DNA of 64,000 nucleotides from JAFAGX01 sp035622175 (GTDB lineage: Bacteria > Acidobacteriota > Terriglobia > Terriglobales > Acidobacteriaceae), in assembly GCA_035622175.1 (NCBI GenBank), contig DASPVV010000034.1, positions 5,904-69,903 of the forward strand. The letters run 5' to 3'. Position numbers and translations under genes: made by a program. Below are positions 46,160 to 53,805 of the stretch, piece by piece. The stretch's first letter is position 1. Each line of letters begins with the position of its first letter. The notes under the pieces were generated by a model. It searched no databases. It saw nothing but the letters and a program-made list of their open reading frames with translations, and was not told where the DNA came from.

Positions 46160-47962
46160 TTAAGGTTCGAGTTTCGTGGTTCCCTGATTGGGATGGAGGA
46201 GCGTGGTGACCTGGTGCTCGAGCGTAGTCAGTCGTTCGAGGGCGAAGCGGACTGCGGGCGCCCCCTTTTCTTGCGTTGTTTTGGCGTTCCGCAACGCCTG
46301 CTCGGCGATGTGGCTGACTTCTTGAAGAAGCTTGCGGATCTCAACCTCGAAGTGGCTGCGGCTTTCCTGCACTCGATCCAAAATGTCGGTGTGAACCCTC
46401 GTACTATTGACCACCAGTAGGTGTTCGAGGAAAGCATGGCCTTGCTTTGTGATTCGTTCTCGTGCACCCAGCAGTGCCAACCCCAAATCGGCGAGCCATC
46501 GCAATGGCGAGGCGGGTTCTGCGACTTCAATAAAATCTTTGAAGGTGAATCTCGAACGAACCCGAAATCCGACGTCAGGATCGAGGGCATGAGGCAACCG
46601 TGCCAGCTCGGGAAGGCCCGCTTCGGCCAGTCTCTGCAGAAAGGAGTTGCCCATCTCTGCGAAGCGAACGGACACGTTGCGATATTGCCTTTCTCCTTCG
46701 GCCTGCTCTGGTTTCAACCAGGGTAGCACACGGAGCCTGGCGATCTCCTGCGCCTGTCGCATGATTCGCCGTCGGTAACCCGGCCCTGCGCCATGGCGAA
46801 GGGCTGCGATTGCCTGGTCAAAGTCCCGGCTCGCGCCGGGAAGCAGGTCTGCGAGGAAGGCCTTATGGCGACCCACAAAGAAATCGGAAAGACGCTGCTG
46901 TTCGGCCATCCATAGGTATCCGAGTTCCCGCATCGACCGTTCTGCTTCCCCGACGGTAGTCTTCATGGTCGCAATTCGCCGCGCAGACTCTTCTAGGGGG
47001 CGCTGCAGTGCTTCTCTTTCTTCGCCAATGACCGCCCGCAGTTGCTCGCTGAGTCGGCCGATTCCCCGCGCACAGGCGGCAAAAATCACCTGTCGCCCAG
47101 ACTCATGAACCAAGCTCTGAAGAGCCTGCAGCAACTTTCGCCAATCACGATCCGGACCCCGAGTGTCGAGCTGCTCGGAAGCACTGACTTCGAAGATTGG
47201 ACCGACCGCCCGTCCCAGTCGTTTCTGGAGCTGTCGGGCTGCAAAACTTACGGCCGCAGCGTTCTCCTCGGGAGTCGTGCGATCCGCCTTGTTCAAAACC
47301 AGGACGAGCTCCTGTACTTGGTGGCCTACGGCTTCTACCAGGGCCAGTTCTTCACCCGCGAGGGGTGGATCGGCCCCGATCACCACCAGCGCAGCATCGA
47401 TGTGGGGGATGAATGCCTGGGTTGCCGCCGTGTTTCCGGTGAAGACCGAACCCAGCCCCGGAGTGTCCACGAAGCACATACCGGCAGCCAGGAGTGGGCT
47501 GGGGACAAAGACTTCAACTCCACGCACTCCCTTCCTGTTCTCCGCATTGCATCCCTCAGAGACATACTGATCGAGATCGGTGACGCTCACGTCCTGCCAT
47601 GAGCCGTCTTGCCCCTGGATCCGTGCCCGGCGCAGCTCGCCAAACCTGACGACCGTAGGAACAGCGGTCACGGGAGTAAAGCCAACGGGAAGGACGGGAT
47701 CGCCGATCAGGGCATTGATGAGGGTCGACTTGCCCCGTTTGAATTGCCCGATGCAGGCAACATAAAAGCGACCTTCCGCGATGCGGCCGGCGAGATCTCT
47801 GGCCTCTTGTTCGATGCGGCTCGCTCCCAAGTCTTCCGCCCATGCCGCAAGTCGTAGTAGGCGCGACGCGCCATCGACCGCACCATTCTCTGACACTGGG
47901 GCGCCCTCGCTTTCGACGAGAGCGTTGGTTGCGGTCGTTGGATGTGGCTCCCCCGGAGACAT
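46160..47962 (-). CDS. Dynamin-family GTPase 2
   Basis: 600 residues. G1 GQFKRGKST (72-80), switch Thr in VLPVGFTPVTAVPT, G3 DTPGLGS (166-172) and G4 NKAD (224-227) give a complete large-GTPase domain. The rest is mainly helical, including MKTTVGEAERSMRELG, and a hydrophobic segment SPLRWLADLGLALLG near residue 490 that may act as a membrane paddle. Bacterial dynamin-like proteins often come in pairs and fuse, tether or repair membranes. Last gene of the operon; it begins 9 nt after DUF190. Confidence 0.88.
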   Translation of the reverse strand: MSPGEPHPTTATNALVESEGAPVSENGAVDGASRLLRLAAWAEDLGASRIEQEARDLAGRIAEGRFYVACIGQFKRGKSTLINALIGDPVLPVGFTPVTAVPTVVRFGELRRARIQGQDGSWQDVSVTDLDQYVSEGCNAENRKGVRGVEVFVPSPLLAAGMCFVDTPGLGSVFTGNTAATQAFIPHIDAALVVIGADPPLAGEELALVEAVGHQVQELVLVLNKADRTTPEENAAAVSFAARQLQKRLGRAVGPIFEVSASEQLDTRGPDRDWRKLLQALQSLVHESGRQVIFAACARGIGRLSEQLRAVIGEEREALQRPLEESARRIATMKTTVGEAERSMRELGYLWMAEQQRLSDFFVGRHKAFLADLLPGASRDFDQAIAALRHGAGPGYRRRIMRQAQEIARLRVLPWLKPEQAEGERQYRNVSVRFAEMGNSFLQRLAEAGLPELARLPHALDPDVGFRVRSRFTFKDFIEVAEPASPLRWLADLGLALLGARERITKQGHAFLEHLLVVNSTRVHTDILDRVQESRSHFEVEIRKLLQEVSHIAEQALRNAKTTQEKGAPAVRFALERLTTLEHQVTTLLHPNQGTTKLEP

Positions 47963-47971
47963 TCTTTGTTT

Positions 47972-48322
47972 CTACGCCTGCGACCGTGTTCCTCCCTGAT
48001 GCACGTACTTGATGACTTCGACGTCCGACATGGCAATCAAGCCTTCGTCCACCATCTGATCGAGTACTGGCAGCAGCTTATTGATGTTTTCCTGGGTGTC
48101 CACGACCGACACCATGATCGGGCGGTCAGAAGAGCGGAGCAGATGGGCGCGGTGAATCAGCGTGCTAGCGCCGTAGCCTTCGATTCCGCGATAAACCGTC
48201 GCTCCTGCAAGATCGAGCTCGCGGCATTTCTCGACGATGGCCTCGTAAAGAGGTTTGCCATGCCACCTGTCGTCTTCGCCGAAGTGAATGCGCAGCATTT
48301 TGGCCTTGCCTTCAAGTTTCAT
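47972..48322 (-). CDS. DUF190-family protein, single domain
   Basis: 116 residues. Signature block KAKMLRIHFGEDDRWHGKPL, then YRGIEGYGAST and RPIMVSVVDTQENINKLLPV, is DUF190, a PII/ACT-like fold seen next to crcB genes. The role is unknown; allosteric control of, or coupling to, the fluoride channel is plausible. Its ATG overlaps the tandem-DUF190 stop (ATGA). Confidence 0.9.
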   Translation of the reverse strand: MKLEGKAKMLRIHFGEDDRWHGKPLYEAIVEKCRELDLAGATVYRGIEGYGASTLIHRAHLLRSSDRPIMVSVVDTQENINKLLPVLDQMVDEGLIAMSDVEVIKYVHQGGTRSQA

Positions 48323-49053
48323 GCCCGTGTCTCCTGACGCCGTTCCGCGGTTTCATAATTGTGGGTGTACTTGATGACATCCACGTCGGAGAGCACGACG
48401 AGTCCCTGTTGCACCATTTCGTCCAGAATGGGCAGAAACGCCCGGAGCTTGTCTTCGGTATCCACAATGGAGAGTAGGATCGGACGGTCGTGGGAAAGGC
48501 TCAGAGCGGCGTCCTTATGAATCCTTCGGTTGGCTCCGTAGCCGAGGATTCCCCGGTACACGGTGACGCCGGCAATGTCATGCGCCCGAAGGCCACCCAC
48601 AATGCCTTCATATAACGGCTTGCCATTCCATTTGTCATTCTCCCCGATGTAGATGCGCATCAACTTGGCTTTGCCTTCCTGCTTAAGTGCGGGTTTTTCG
48701 GGGGCGGCCGCTGGTTCCTTCTTGCTCTCAGCCGGCTTCACTATGGTGGTGTCGTGCATTTCGATCATCCCCGTTCCGACCATGGCTCGCAGCTTGGGTA
48801 GCAATTCCTGCACCTTCTCAGGAGTTTCAATGAAATCCACTCTGACCGGCAGCCGTGTCACAAGATCCACGAGTCGGGTTGTGTGCATGTGATGGTCGGC
48901 GCCGAAGCCAGCAATACCGCGGTTTACGGTTGCGCCGGAAACACCACGAAAGAAGAGAAAATCCAGAATGGCGGCATACGCCGTACTGCCGTGGTACTGT
49001 TGGTCCTCTGCGACGTAGATGATGACCTTTTTTGCGGGCCCAGGTGTGAGCAT
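48319..49053 (-). CDS. Tandem DUF190 protein (two PII-like domains)
   Basis: 244 residues, ATG at 49053 with AAGGAGGG upstream. Domain 1 (about 8-105) has KKVIIYVAEDQQYHGSTA and NRGIAGFGADHHMHT; domain 2 (about 128-235) has KAKLMRIYIGENDKWNGKPL and YRGILGYGANRRIH. They are joined by a Lys/Glu/Pro/Ala-rich linker (residues 106-127). Domain 2 is much closer to the neighbouring single-domain protein than domain 1, so a duplication within the operon is likely. Trimeric PII-like assembly is expected from the family. Confidence 0.88.
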   Translation of the reverse strand: MLTPGPAKKVIIYVAEDQQYHGSTAYAAILDFLFFRGVSGATVNRGIAGFGADHHMHTTRLVDLVTRLPVRVDFIETPEKVQELLPKLRAMVGTGMIEMHDTTIVKPAESKKEPAAAPEKPALKQEGKAKLMRIYIGENDKWNGKPLYEGIVGGLRAHDIAGVTVYRGILGYGANRRIHKDAALSLSHDRPILLSIVDTEDKLRAFLPILDEMVQQGLVVLSDVDVIKYTHNYETAERRQETRA

Positions 49054-49068
49054 TTTCCCTCCTTGCGT

Positions 49069-49625
49069 TCAGAGTCCTCGTTGACTGACCAGGAATTCAG
49101 CCGCACCGCCCAGGATCCCGGCGCCGGCGTGAGTTCCCTGTACGGCTTGCTCGAGAAACGCTCCCAGTTCTTGTTGCAGCTGGGAGTGGGCTCGACGATC
49201 GCACGGATGACAGGCAGCATTTCCAGGGGCGCCATGTTGCGCAAGCTTGTGCGCTTGCTCGAGACAGAGGCTGTCCTGGTTCTTCATCCACTCGAGAAAT
49301 ACGGCCCGCTGCATCGGTTGCATCAGTTCGCGCAGTCGAGCACTCTCCTCCTCGAGAGTGCGGCGATAAAAGTCGCACTCCGACGGCCCCACTTTAGCAA
49401 GCGACGATCGGTTTAGCATCTTCAAATAGACCCGGCCACGTTTTGTGCCGGTGCCCAACCCGCCGGCAGCCAGGTATGAAAGTTGCACAACATCACCTCG
49501 GCAACGAGCTGAAGGTTGACTGCCAAAGTCGACTGAAACTCCTGCAGAACTCCGCAGATCGGACACGCCCCCTTGGCCAGAACCGGACCGGCTGCGAATT
49601 CATGCGCCCAGGCGCTCGCCTTCAT
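49069..49625 (-). pseudogene. CPxC-containing protein (DUF6062-like), split by a frameshift
   Basis: The N-terminal part is in one frame from an ATG at 49625: SAWAHEFAAGPVLAKGACPI, CGVLQEFQ, then VMLCNFHTWLPAG, and stops at 49422. The C-terminal part continues in another frame from about 49470: RVYLKMLNRS, ECDFYRRTLEEESARLREL, FLEWMKNQDSLCLEQ and AGILGGAAEFLVSQRGL to 49069. The switch lies near CTGCCGGCGGG (about 49457-49470). Repaired, this is a Cys-pair protein of about 185 residues. It may be a real mutation, programmed slippage or a sequencing error. The start overlaps the CrcB stop by 4 nt, so it belongs to the operon. Confidence 0.75.
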
Positions 49626-49999
49626 GGGATTGACCTCGCGGCGACCGTACCAATCCAGACACCCGCAAAGCCAACCATTACGCTGGCGACGACATTGAGC
49701 ATCGCAGTCACCATTTGGCCGTCCTGAAAGAGACGAAATGTCTCGTACTCAAAGGCCGAGAACGTGGTGTATCCCCCGATGAACCCGATGGGAATCAGGT
49801 ATCTCCAATTCGGGCTCCATTGAGTCTTTTCCGCCATGATGGTGAGCACCATGCCGATGAAGAACGAGCCGCTCACGTTGATCACAAATGTGCCGTACGG
49901 AAATCGGCTGCCAAGCCTGCCGCCAACATAGCTTCCGAGCCAGAATCGCAAAATGGAGCCCAAACATCCTCCCATCCCGACCATGAGATACTTGAGCAA
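49622..49999 (-). CDS. crcB: Fluoride channel CrcB/Fluc
   Basis: 125 residues with four hydrophobic helices. Fluc signatures are present: GGCLGSILRFWLGSYVG, the pore motif YGTFVINVSGSFFIG and the TTFSAFEYET segment (sodium site and Phe box). It forms a double-barrelled homodimer that lets fluoride out of the cytoplasm. A TTG at 49999 is the best start, with AAAGGA upstream. No fluoride aptamer lies directly before it (60 bp gap), but one lies at the head of the operon at 52.3 kb. Confidence 0.93.
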   Translation of the reverse strand: MLKYLMVGMGGCLGSILRFWLGSYVGGRLGSRFPYGTFVINVSGSFFIGMVLTIMAEKTQWSPNWRYLIPIGFIGGYTTFSAFEYETFRLFQDGQMVTAMLNVVASVMVGFAGVWIGTVAARSIP

Positions 50000-50059
50000 G
50001 GCGTCGTGTTCCTTTCTCCCGCCACGGATTGAAGGCCGAACCGGTGTCGGCCGCGTTTT

Positions 50060-52114
50060 CTAGGATCTCGTCGGTACCGATTGCTTCGCCTGTTCTTCCT
50101 GCAAGGCGTTCAGACATCTGCGGATCGCTTGTTCTTGCTCGCTCGACAGCTCGTGCGGGCCCGCCAATCGTTCCAGGAGCGCTCGATAACCGTTGGCGTA
50201 GGCATCAAACCACCGCTGCATCTGGTTCACCGTCCTGTCGGACCAATCGCTCGCCAGTTGGCGATAGGCGGTCAGAGCCCGCCCTAGGTCCGGTGCAATC
50301 ACTCTCGCCAATCTCTGGGCGGTCCGACGCTCGGCGAACCTACGTCCCAGCAGACAGGCCACCGCTGGACGCGTTGACCTCACGCTGATCCTTCCCAGAT
50401 CAAGCACCGGCATTTCCCGCAAGCAGCCGGAGAACTCCTCCGAGGTCGGAACATCGTCCAGCCGCAACGCCTGCGCGGTCCGCTGCAACGTGCCGTGGAG
50501 TTCGTCGCGCAGAGCAGAAAAAACATCGTGCAGCTGCCTGCTCTTTTCTGCGACTACCTGGTGTACCGCAGCGCGCAGGACTGCTGGCGCGTCCGCTTCC
50601 CTGCTGCCATGATTCCAAAGATCCACCAGAGCAGCCGCAGTTTTTGATATCGCCCCAGAAGCCAGGTCGCCGATCTCGTTCGCCGTTTGTTTCAGCGTGG
50701 CATGGGCCTCCTGGAGTTTTCCGCCAGCCTGGCGTAGCCTGCCCTCCAGATCACGAAGCTCCTCCGTAGTGAGCCTGAGTTGGTCGCCCTGGCGCAGGCG
50801 CCCCTTAAGGGCGGATTCGACAGACTGCTGTAGCCTTCCCACCTTTCGCCGGATCGACCGCAACTTCAAATCCTGGGACTGGCCGTAAACAGGAGCAATG
50901 TCTTTCTCAAACCATTGCGTCAGCAGATGTCTTGCCGCGGCCTGGGCACTCACGGCATGCACCTGAGTCTCCAGGTTAAGCTCCGAGCGGAGGTGGCCCT
51001 TGACATACTCGATCACTTGGCCGCGGTCAGCGGGGGACAGGAGGTCAGCCTTGCTCAGAAGGATGTTCGCGGGAATCCCTGCTTCGTAGAGAGCGTGCAC
51101 AATCCGCACGTCATCCGCGGTAAGGGTTGCACCTGCGTCAATCAGAACGACCCCCAAATCGCAACGGGGCAAATAGGCCAAGGTCTCCCCGGCGCCGCGA
51201 GTCGCCAAGGAACCCAGACCTGGCGTGTCCACAAAGACGATGCCCTCCCGCAAGCGGGGCGATGACATCTGAACAACGATCCGCGTGACGTGCTTTTCGT
51301 TCCCCGGGTTGCTCTGTTCCGCAACAAACCCTGCCAGGCGCGAAACTGGAAACTGCTCCGGCGGTCGATTGGCAAACCACACACGGACAGCCGGAATCTC
51401 TCCGTAAGCGATTCGAGTGGGAACGGCGGTGATGGGAGTGACGCCGACGGGTAACACGTCCGTTCCGAGGGTTGCATTCAGCAGTGACGACTTGCCCGAA
51501 CTAACCCGTCCAAAGACAGCGATCTCGAAGCTGTTGTCCGCGAGCCGATCCAGAATCGTGGAGAGGCTGGAGCGGAACTCCACCAACCCTCGTTCGCTGA
51601 TGATCGCCTCCAGTTTCTTGAGCAGGGCCACCTCCGCTCCGGCCTGCTCCAATCGAAGCAGACGGTCCCGCAGGTTCTCGCCCGCTCCACGGGTTATGTA
51701 CTGATCGAGTTGGTGGGTGAGGCTGAGAAGCTCGGCGGCAATCCCGTTCAGTTCGAGGGCAGCCGCGGCCGGAATCTCACCATAGCCGCGCATATATTTT
51801 GGCTGCAACTCCTCGGCGGCGATACCGGCGAAGGTCAGAATCGTATGCAGACAGCGACTCATGGGAATGGAGGGCTCAGGCCGGGCAATACCCTGACCCA
51901 CCAGCACACGGGCCAGTTGGAAGCGGATGCGAGCGATGTAGTCTTCAATGACATGCCGTTGCGCCGGCGTGATGTCGGGCAGGTACTCAGGAAATGCCCT
52001 CGTTGAATCGGAGACATTGACCACGTTCTCCATATCGGCCAGGAGCTTGTCGATGTGGCGACAGGTAATCGACAGGCGGCGGGCGTGGTTCGAATTGAGG
52101 GACTCCTGTGCCAT
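50060..52114 (-). CDS. Dynamin-family GTPase 1
   Basis: 684 residues from the ATG at 52114 (frame open to 52144). A helical N-terminal extension of about 190 residues precedes the GTPase domain: G1 GRVSSGKSS (202-210), switch Thr in VLPVGVTPITAVPT, G3 DTPGLGS (296-302), and G4 SKAD (354-357), where Ser replaces Asn. The following 300 residues are coiled-coil-rich (RLRQGDQLRLTTEELRDLEG). Larger than its partner at 46-48 kb, it is the first gene of the operon and is preceded by a fluoride-type riboswitch. Confidence 0.88.
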   Translation of the reverse strand: MAQESLNSNHARRLSITCRHIDKLLADMENVVNVSDSTRAFPEYLPDITPAQRHVIEDYIARIRFQLARVLVGQGIARPEPSIPMSRCLHTILTFAGIAAEELQPKYMRGYGEIPAAAALELNGIAAELLSLTHQLDQYITRGAGENLRDRLLRLEQAGAEVALLKKLEAIISERGLVEFRSSLSTILDRLADNSFEIAVFGRVSSGKSSLLNATLGTDVLPVGVTPITAVPTRIAYGEIPAVRVWFANRPPEQFPVSRLAGFVAEQSNPGNEKHVTRIVVQMSSPRLREGIVFVDTPGLGSLATRGAGETLAYLPRCDLGVVLIDAGATLTADDVRIVHALYEAGIPANILLSKADLLSPADRGQVIEYVKGHLRSELNLETQVHAVSAQAAARHLLTQWFEKDIAPVYGQSQDLKLRSIRRKVGRLQQSVESALKGRLRQGDQLRLTTEELRDLEGRLRQAGGKLQEAHATLKQTANEIGDLASGAISKTAAALVDLWNHGSREADAPAVLRAAVHQVVAEKSRQLHDVFSALRDELHGTLQRTAQALRLDDVPTSEEFSGCLREMPVLDLGRISVRSTRPAVACLLGRRFAERRTAQRLARVIAPDLGRALTAYRQLASDWSDRTVNQMQRWFDAYANGYRALLERLAGPHELSSEQEQAIRRCLNALQEEQAKQSVPTRS

Positions 52115-52223
52115 GAAGGCTCCAGCCGAAGCAGACACGCACACGTCCTGCTTCCCTTATCCTCAACGCAAGTTCAGGGAATCTCTTGGGATCAGAAGGT
52201 GGAGGGGAGCATTTCGCAAATCA

Positions 52224-52260
52224 ACCCCTACCAAGAGAATTCCTTCTTCTTTGTAGGAGT
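52224..52260 (-). ncRNA. Expression-platform hairpin of riboswitch B
   Basis: On the minus strand ACTCCTAC (52260-52253), the 3' end of the aptamer, can pair with GTAGGGGT (52231-52224), with one G-U pair and further AAGA/TCTT pairing inside. Its 5' arm overlaps the ACTCC used in the pseudoknot, so it excludes the ligand-bound fold. The sequence after it is TGATTTGC, only a weak U-tract. Confidence 0.6.
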
Positions 52261-52300
52261 CATCTGCCCATGCGGGCGGTTATAGGTGAACTCCAACACC
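52253..52300 (-). ncRNA. Fluoride riboswitch-like aptamer B, upstream of dynamin 1-crcB-DUF190 operon
   Basis: Reading the minus strand: GGTG-TTGGAGTT-CACC (52300-52285), then TATAACC, then GCCC/GGGC around GCAT, and AGATGACTCCTAC (52265-52253). The loop GGAGT pairs with the 3' ACTCC to form the pseudoknot, as in crcB-motif RNAs, whose known form as I recall it is GGCGATGGAGTTCGCC...AACGC...GATGACTCCTAC. The conserved A of the AUGG loop is U here. Promoter TTGACG (52338-52333) and CATAAT (52314-52309) with 18-bp spacing would start the RNA at about 52302, right at the aptamer. Confidence 0.85.
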
Positions 52301-52308
52301 CAGACAGA

Positions 52309-52338
52309 ATTATGGCAACCGGAGGGGCATGCCGTCAA
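52309..52338 (-). promoter_or_regulatory. Sigma70-type promoter of the dynamin-crcB operon
   Basis: Minus-strand TTGACG and CATAAT, 18 bp apart, place transcription start 1-3 nt before the riboswitch aptamer. This close fit supports both calls. Confidence 0.65.
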
Positions 52339-52396
52339 TCGTTATCGACATCGATCGAGCGTGTTTTCCGGTTACGCCTGTCGAATTCGCAGACAT

Positions 52397-53173
52397 TCAG
52401 CGGCCCCGCACCGCAGATGCCCAATGCATGCGGAAGTCGATATAGAGTGGCGAAATCTTAATGTGCTCGTCGGTACGGTATTTTGGGTTCTTGGCCATCT
52501 GAAGCATGGAGAGGATCGCACCCGGATTTCCTTGGCTCAGCTTCAGCATCTTTCCCAGGAATTCCTTGAGATTCGACGCCGAAAGGTGAGTGCGTTCGGT
52601 CATGGCTTGCGTGAACCGTTCGGCAGTGGCAGAGGCAAAGTTCTTCAACTCGTAACGGTCGTGCCGATTCGAATACAAAGGCTGGAGACACCCGGTGTCT
52701 TCCATGTGACTGGATTGCGCGACGGCGATGACCGGCGTGGAGCACCACCCGAGAATCTCCCGCATGGCCATTGCAAAGGATGGGGATGGACAACCCACGT
52801 GATCGAGGACAATCGAGTAGCTGCCGTGGCGCAGGGCATCCATTACGATGCCCCTGAGGGAAACGGCGGATTTTGCTCGGATGCCATCTCGGTCGCAGCA
52901 GATTCGTTGGACACCCGGATCGCCTCTTTCCAATAAAGACTGAGCCACACTACGAAAGACCAGGTGCGGGCTGGCCGAAGTTTCACAATATAGAACCGTA
53001 GGCATCTGCTCGAGCAGGCTCCGAAGAAGCAACGTCTTGCCAACCCCCGTTGGCCCATGGAGAAGAAACGGCTTCTTCGTCAGCACACGTTGATGGAGGG
53101 CGCGCTGTTCTTCCTCGCGACCAAAAACGAGATTTCCCATTTCTATGTGCACGTCGTACACCGTGTCGATCAC
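52397..53173 (-). CDS. AAA ATPase with upstream fluoride riboswitch
   Basis: 258 residues from a GTG at 53173; an ATG at 53140 is possible, and neither has a good ribosome site. Walker A GPTGVGKT (40-47), Walker B SIVLDHVG (Asp124) and a later VIAVAQSSHMED sensor-like segment are present. The rest is helical (NPGAILSMLQMAKNPKY). It resembles ORC/ExeA/TniB-like single-domain ATPases; no DNA-binding or peptidase domain is evident. It is transcribed toward the dynamin operon but ends before that operon's own promoter, so it is a separate riboswitch-controlled unit. Confidence 0.82.
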   Translation of the reverse strand: MIDTVYDVHIEMGNLVFGREEEQRALHQRVLTKKPFLLHGPTGVGKTLLLRSLLEQMPTVLYCETSASPHLVFRSVAQSLLERGDPGVQRICCDRDGIRAKSAVSLRGIVMDALRHGSYSIVLDHVGCPSPSFAMAMREILGWCSTPVIAVAQSSHMEDTGCLQPLYSNRHDRYELKNFASATAERFTQAMTERTHLSASNLKEFLGKMLKLSQGNPGAILSMLQMAKNPKYRTDEHIKISPLYIDFRMHWASAVRGR

Positions 53174-53256
53174 TCACCGCGGGATCACGCCTAGCGCACG
53201 CTGGGTGATAGTTGCCACTCGACTTGGAACTCTTTGCTGGTGCCTGCCGTGGCTAT

Positions 53257-53288
53257 GACTCCGCGACAAGACCTGCTTGTCAGGAGTC
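53257..53288 (-). ncRNA. Expression-platform hairpin of riboswitch A
   Basis: On the minus strand GACTCC (53288-53283) from the aptamer pairs with GGAGTC (53262-53257), with ACAAG/CTTGT pairing inside (loop around CAGGT). It competes with the ACTCC strand of the pseudoknot. No U-tract follows, so the output could be Rho-dependent or translational. Confidence 0.6.
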
Positions 53289-53342
53289 ATCAGCTGTTCC
53301 GGCTCAAAGGAGGGACAGCGGTTCGCGGTGAACTCCTTCACC
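53281..53342 (-). ncRNA. Fluoride riboswitch-like aptamer A, upstream of AAA ATPase
   Basis: Minus strand: GGTG-AAGGAGTT-CACC (53342-53327), GCGAACC, then GCTGT...ACAGC (stem arms 53319-53315 and 53297-53293), then TGATGACTCCTG (53292-53281). The GGAGT loop and ACTCC end complete the pseudoknot. The conserved AUGG reads AAGG here. A TATAAT (53364-53359) with TTGCTG (53389-53384), 19 bp apart, would start transcription about 10 nt before the aptamer. Confidence 0.85.
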
Positions 53343-53358
53343 GTTGGTACTGCAGTCT

Positions 53359-53389
53359 ATTATAGCGGACTGGGCGTCCGCAGCAGCAA
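53359..53389 (-). promoter_or_regulatory. Promoter of the AAA-ATPase riboswitch transcript
   Basis: Perfect minus-strand TATAAT (53364-53359) with TTGCTG (53389-53384) at 19-bp spacing. Start would be near 53352, with the aptamer 10 nt later. Confidence 0.6.
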
Positions 53390-53533
53390 GTTGTCGCCGA
53401 CCTTCGGCGTACGTCTGATGGTTAAGGTCGCAGCCGGGAGGGATGTTAAATGCTGCACCGTACTGGGAATCAAGATTAGACCTAGTGTTGCACTCGGGGG
53501 ACAATTAGTATCGAGAGATAGGAAGGAGTTATC

Positions 53534-53698
53534 GTGTCCCAATCAGCCATTCGCCAGGCAACGGAAAGACTCGAGCAACAGACCCAGGAAGGACAAACGC
53601 AGAAAGAGCTAGCGAACATCCGTGCGTCTCTTGAAAGGATTGCCGACATCCTTGAGAAAATCAATAGTGCGATGCAGAAAATCGTAGAGGGTCCTTAA
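53534..53698 (+). CDS. Small coiled-coil protein, 54 residues
   Basis: GTG at 53534 with a good AAGGAG seven bases before it. The product begins MSQSAIRQATERLEQQTQEG and ends SAMQKIVEGP. It is hydrophilic with heptad-like ERLEQQT, LANIRASLERIADILEKI, so a single coiled-coil helix. No family is known to me. It is divergent from the AAA-ATPase riboswitch, 145 bp from that promoter. Confidence 0.65.
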   Translation: MSQSAIRQATERLEQQTQEGQTQKELANIRASLERIADILEKINSAMQKIVEGP

Positions 53699-53805
53699 CT
53701 CTCTCAGCCGCACGAATATGACTCAGTCACACCGGGGATTTTTGCCTGCCATCCTTTTGCGTCCGCCTCCTGGGTTGATGAACTGCGGGAGTGAGATTCC
53801 CTTGC

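Noticed and set aside
50000..50059. Fluoride riboswitch directly before crcB
   Set aside because: The 60-bp gap has no GGAGTT or GATGACTCC elements; the aptamers lie further upstream at the operon heads.
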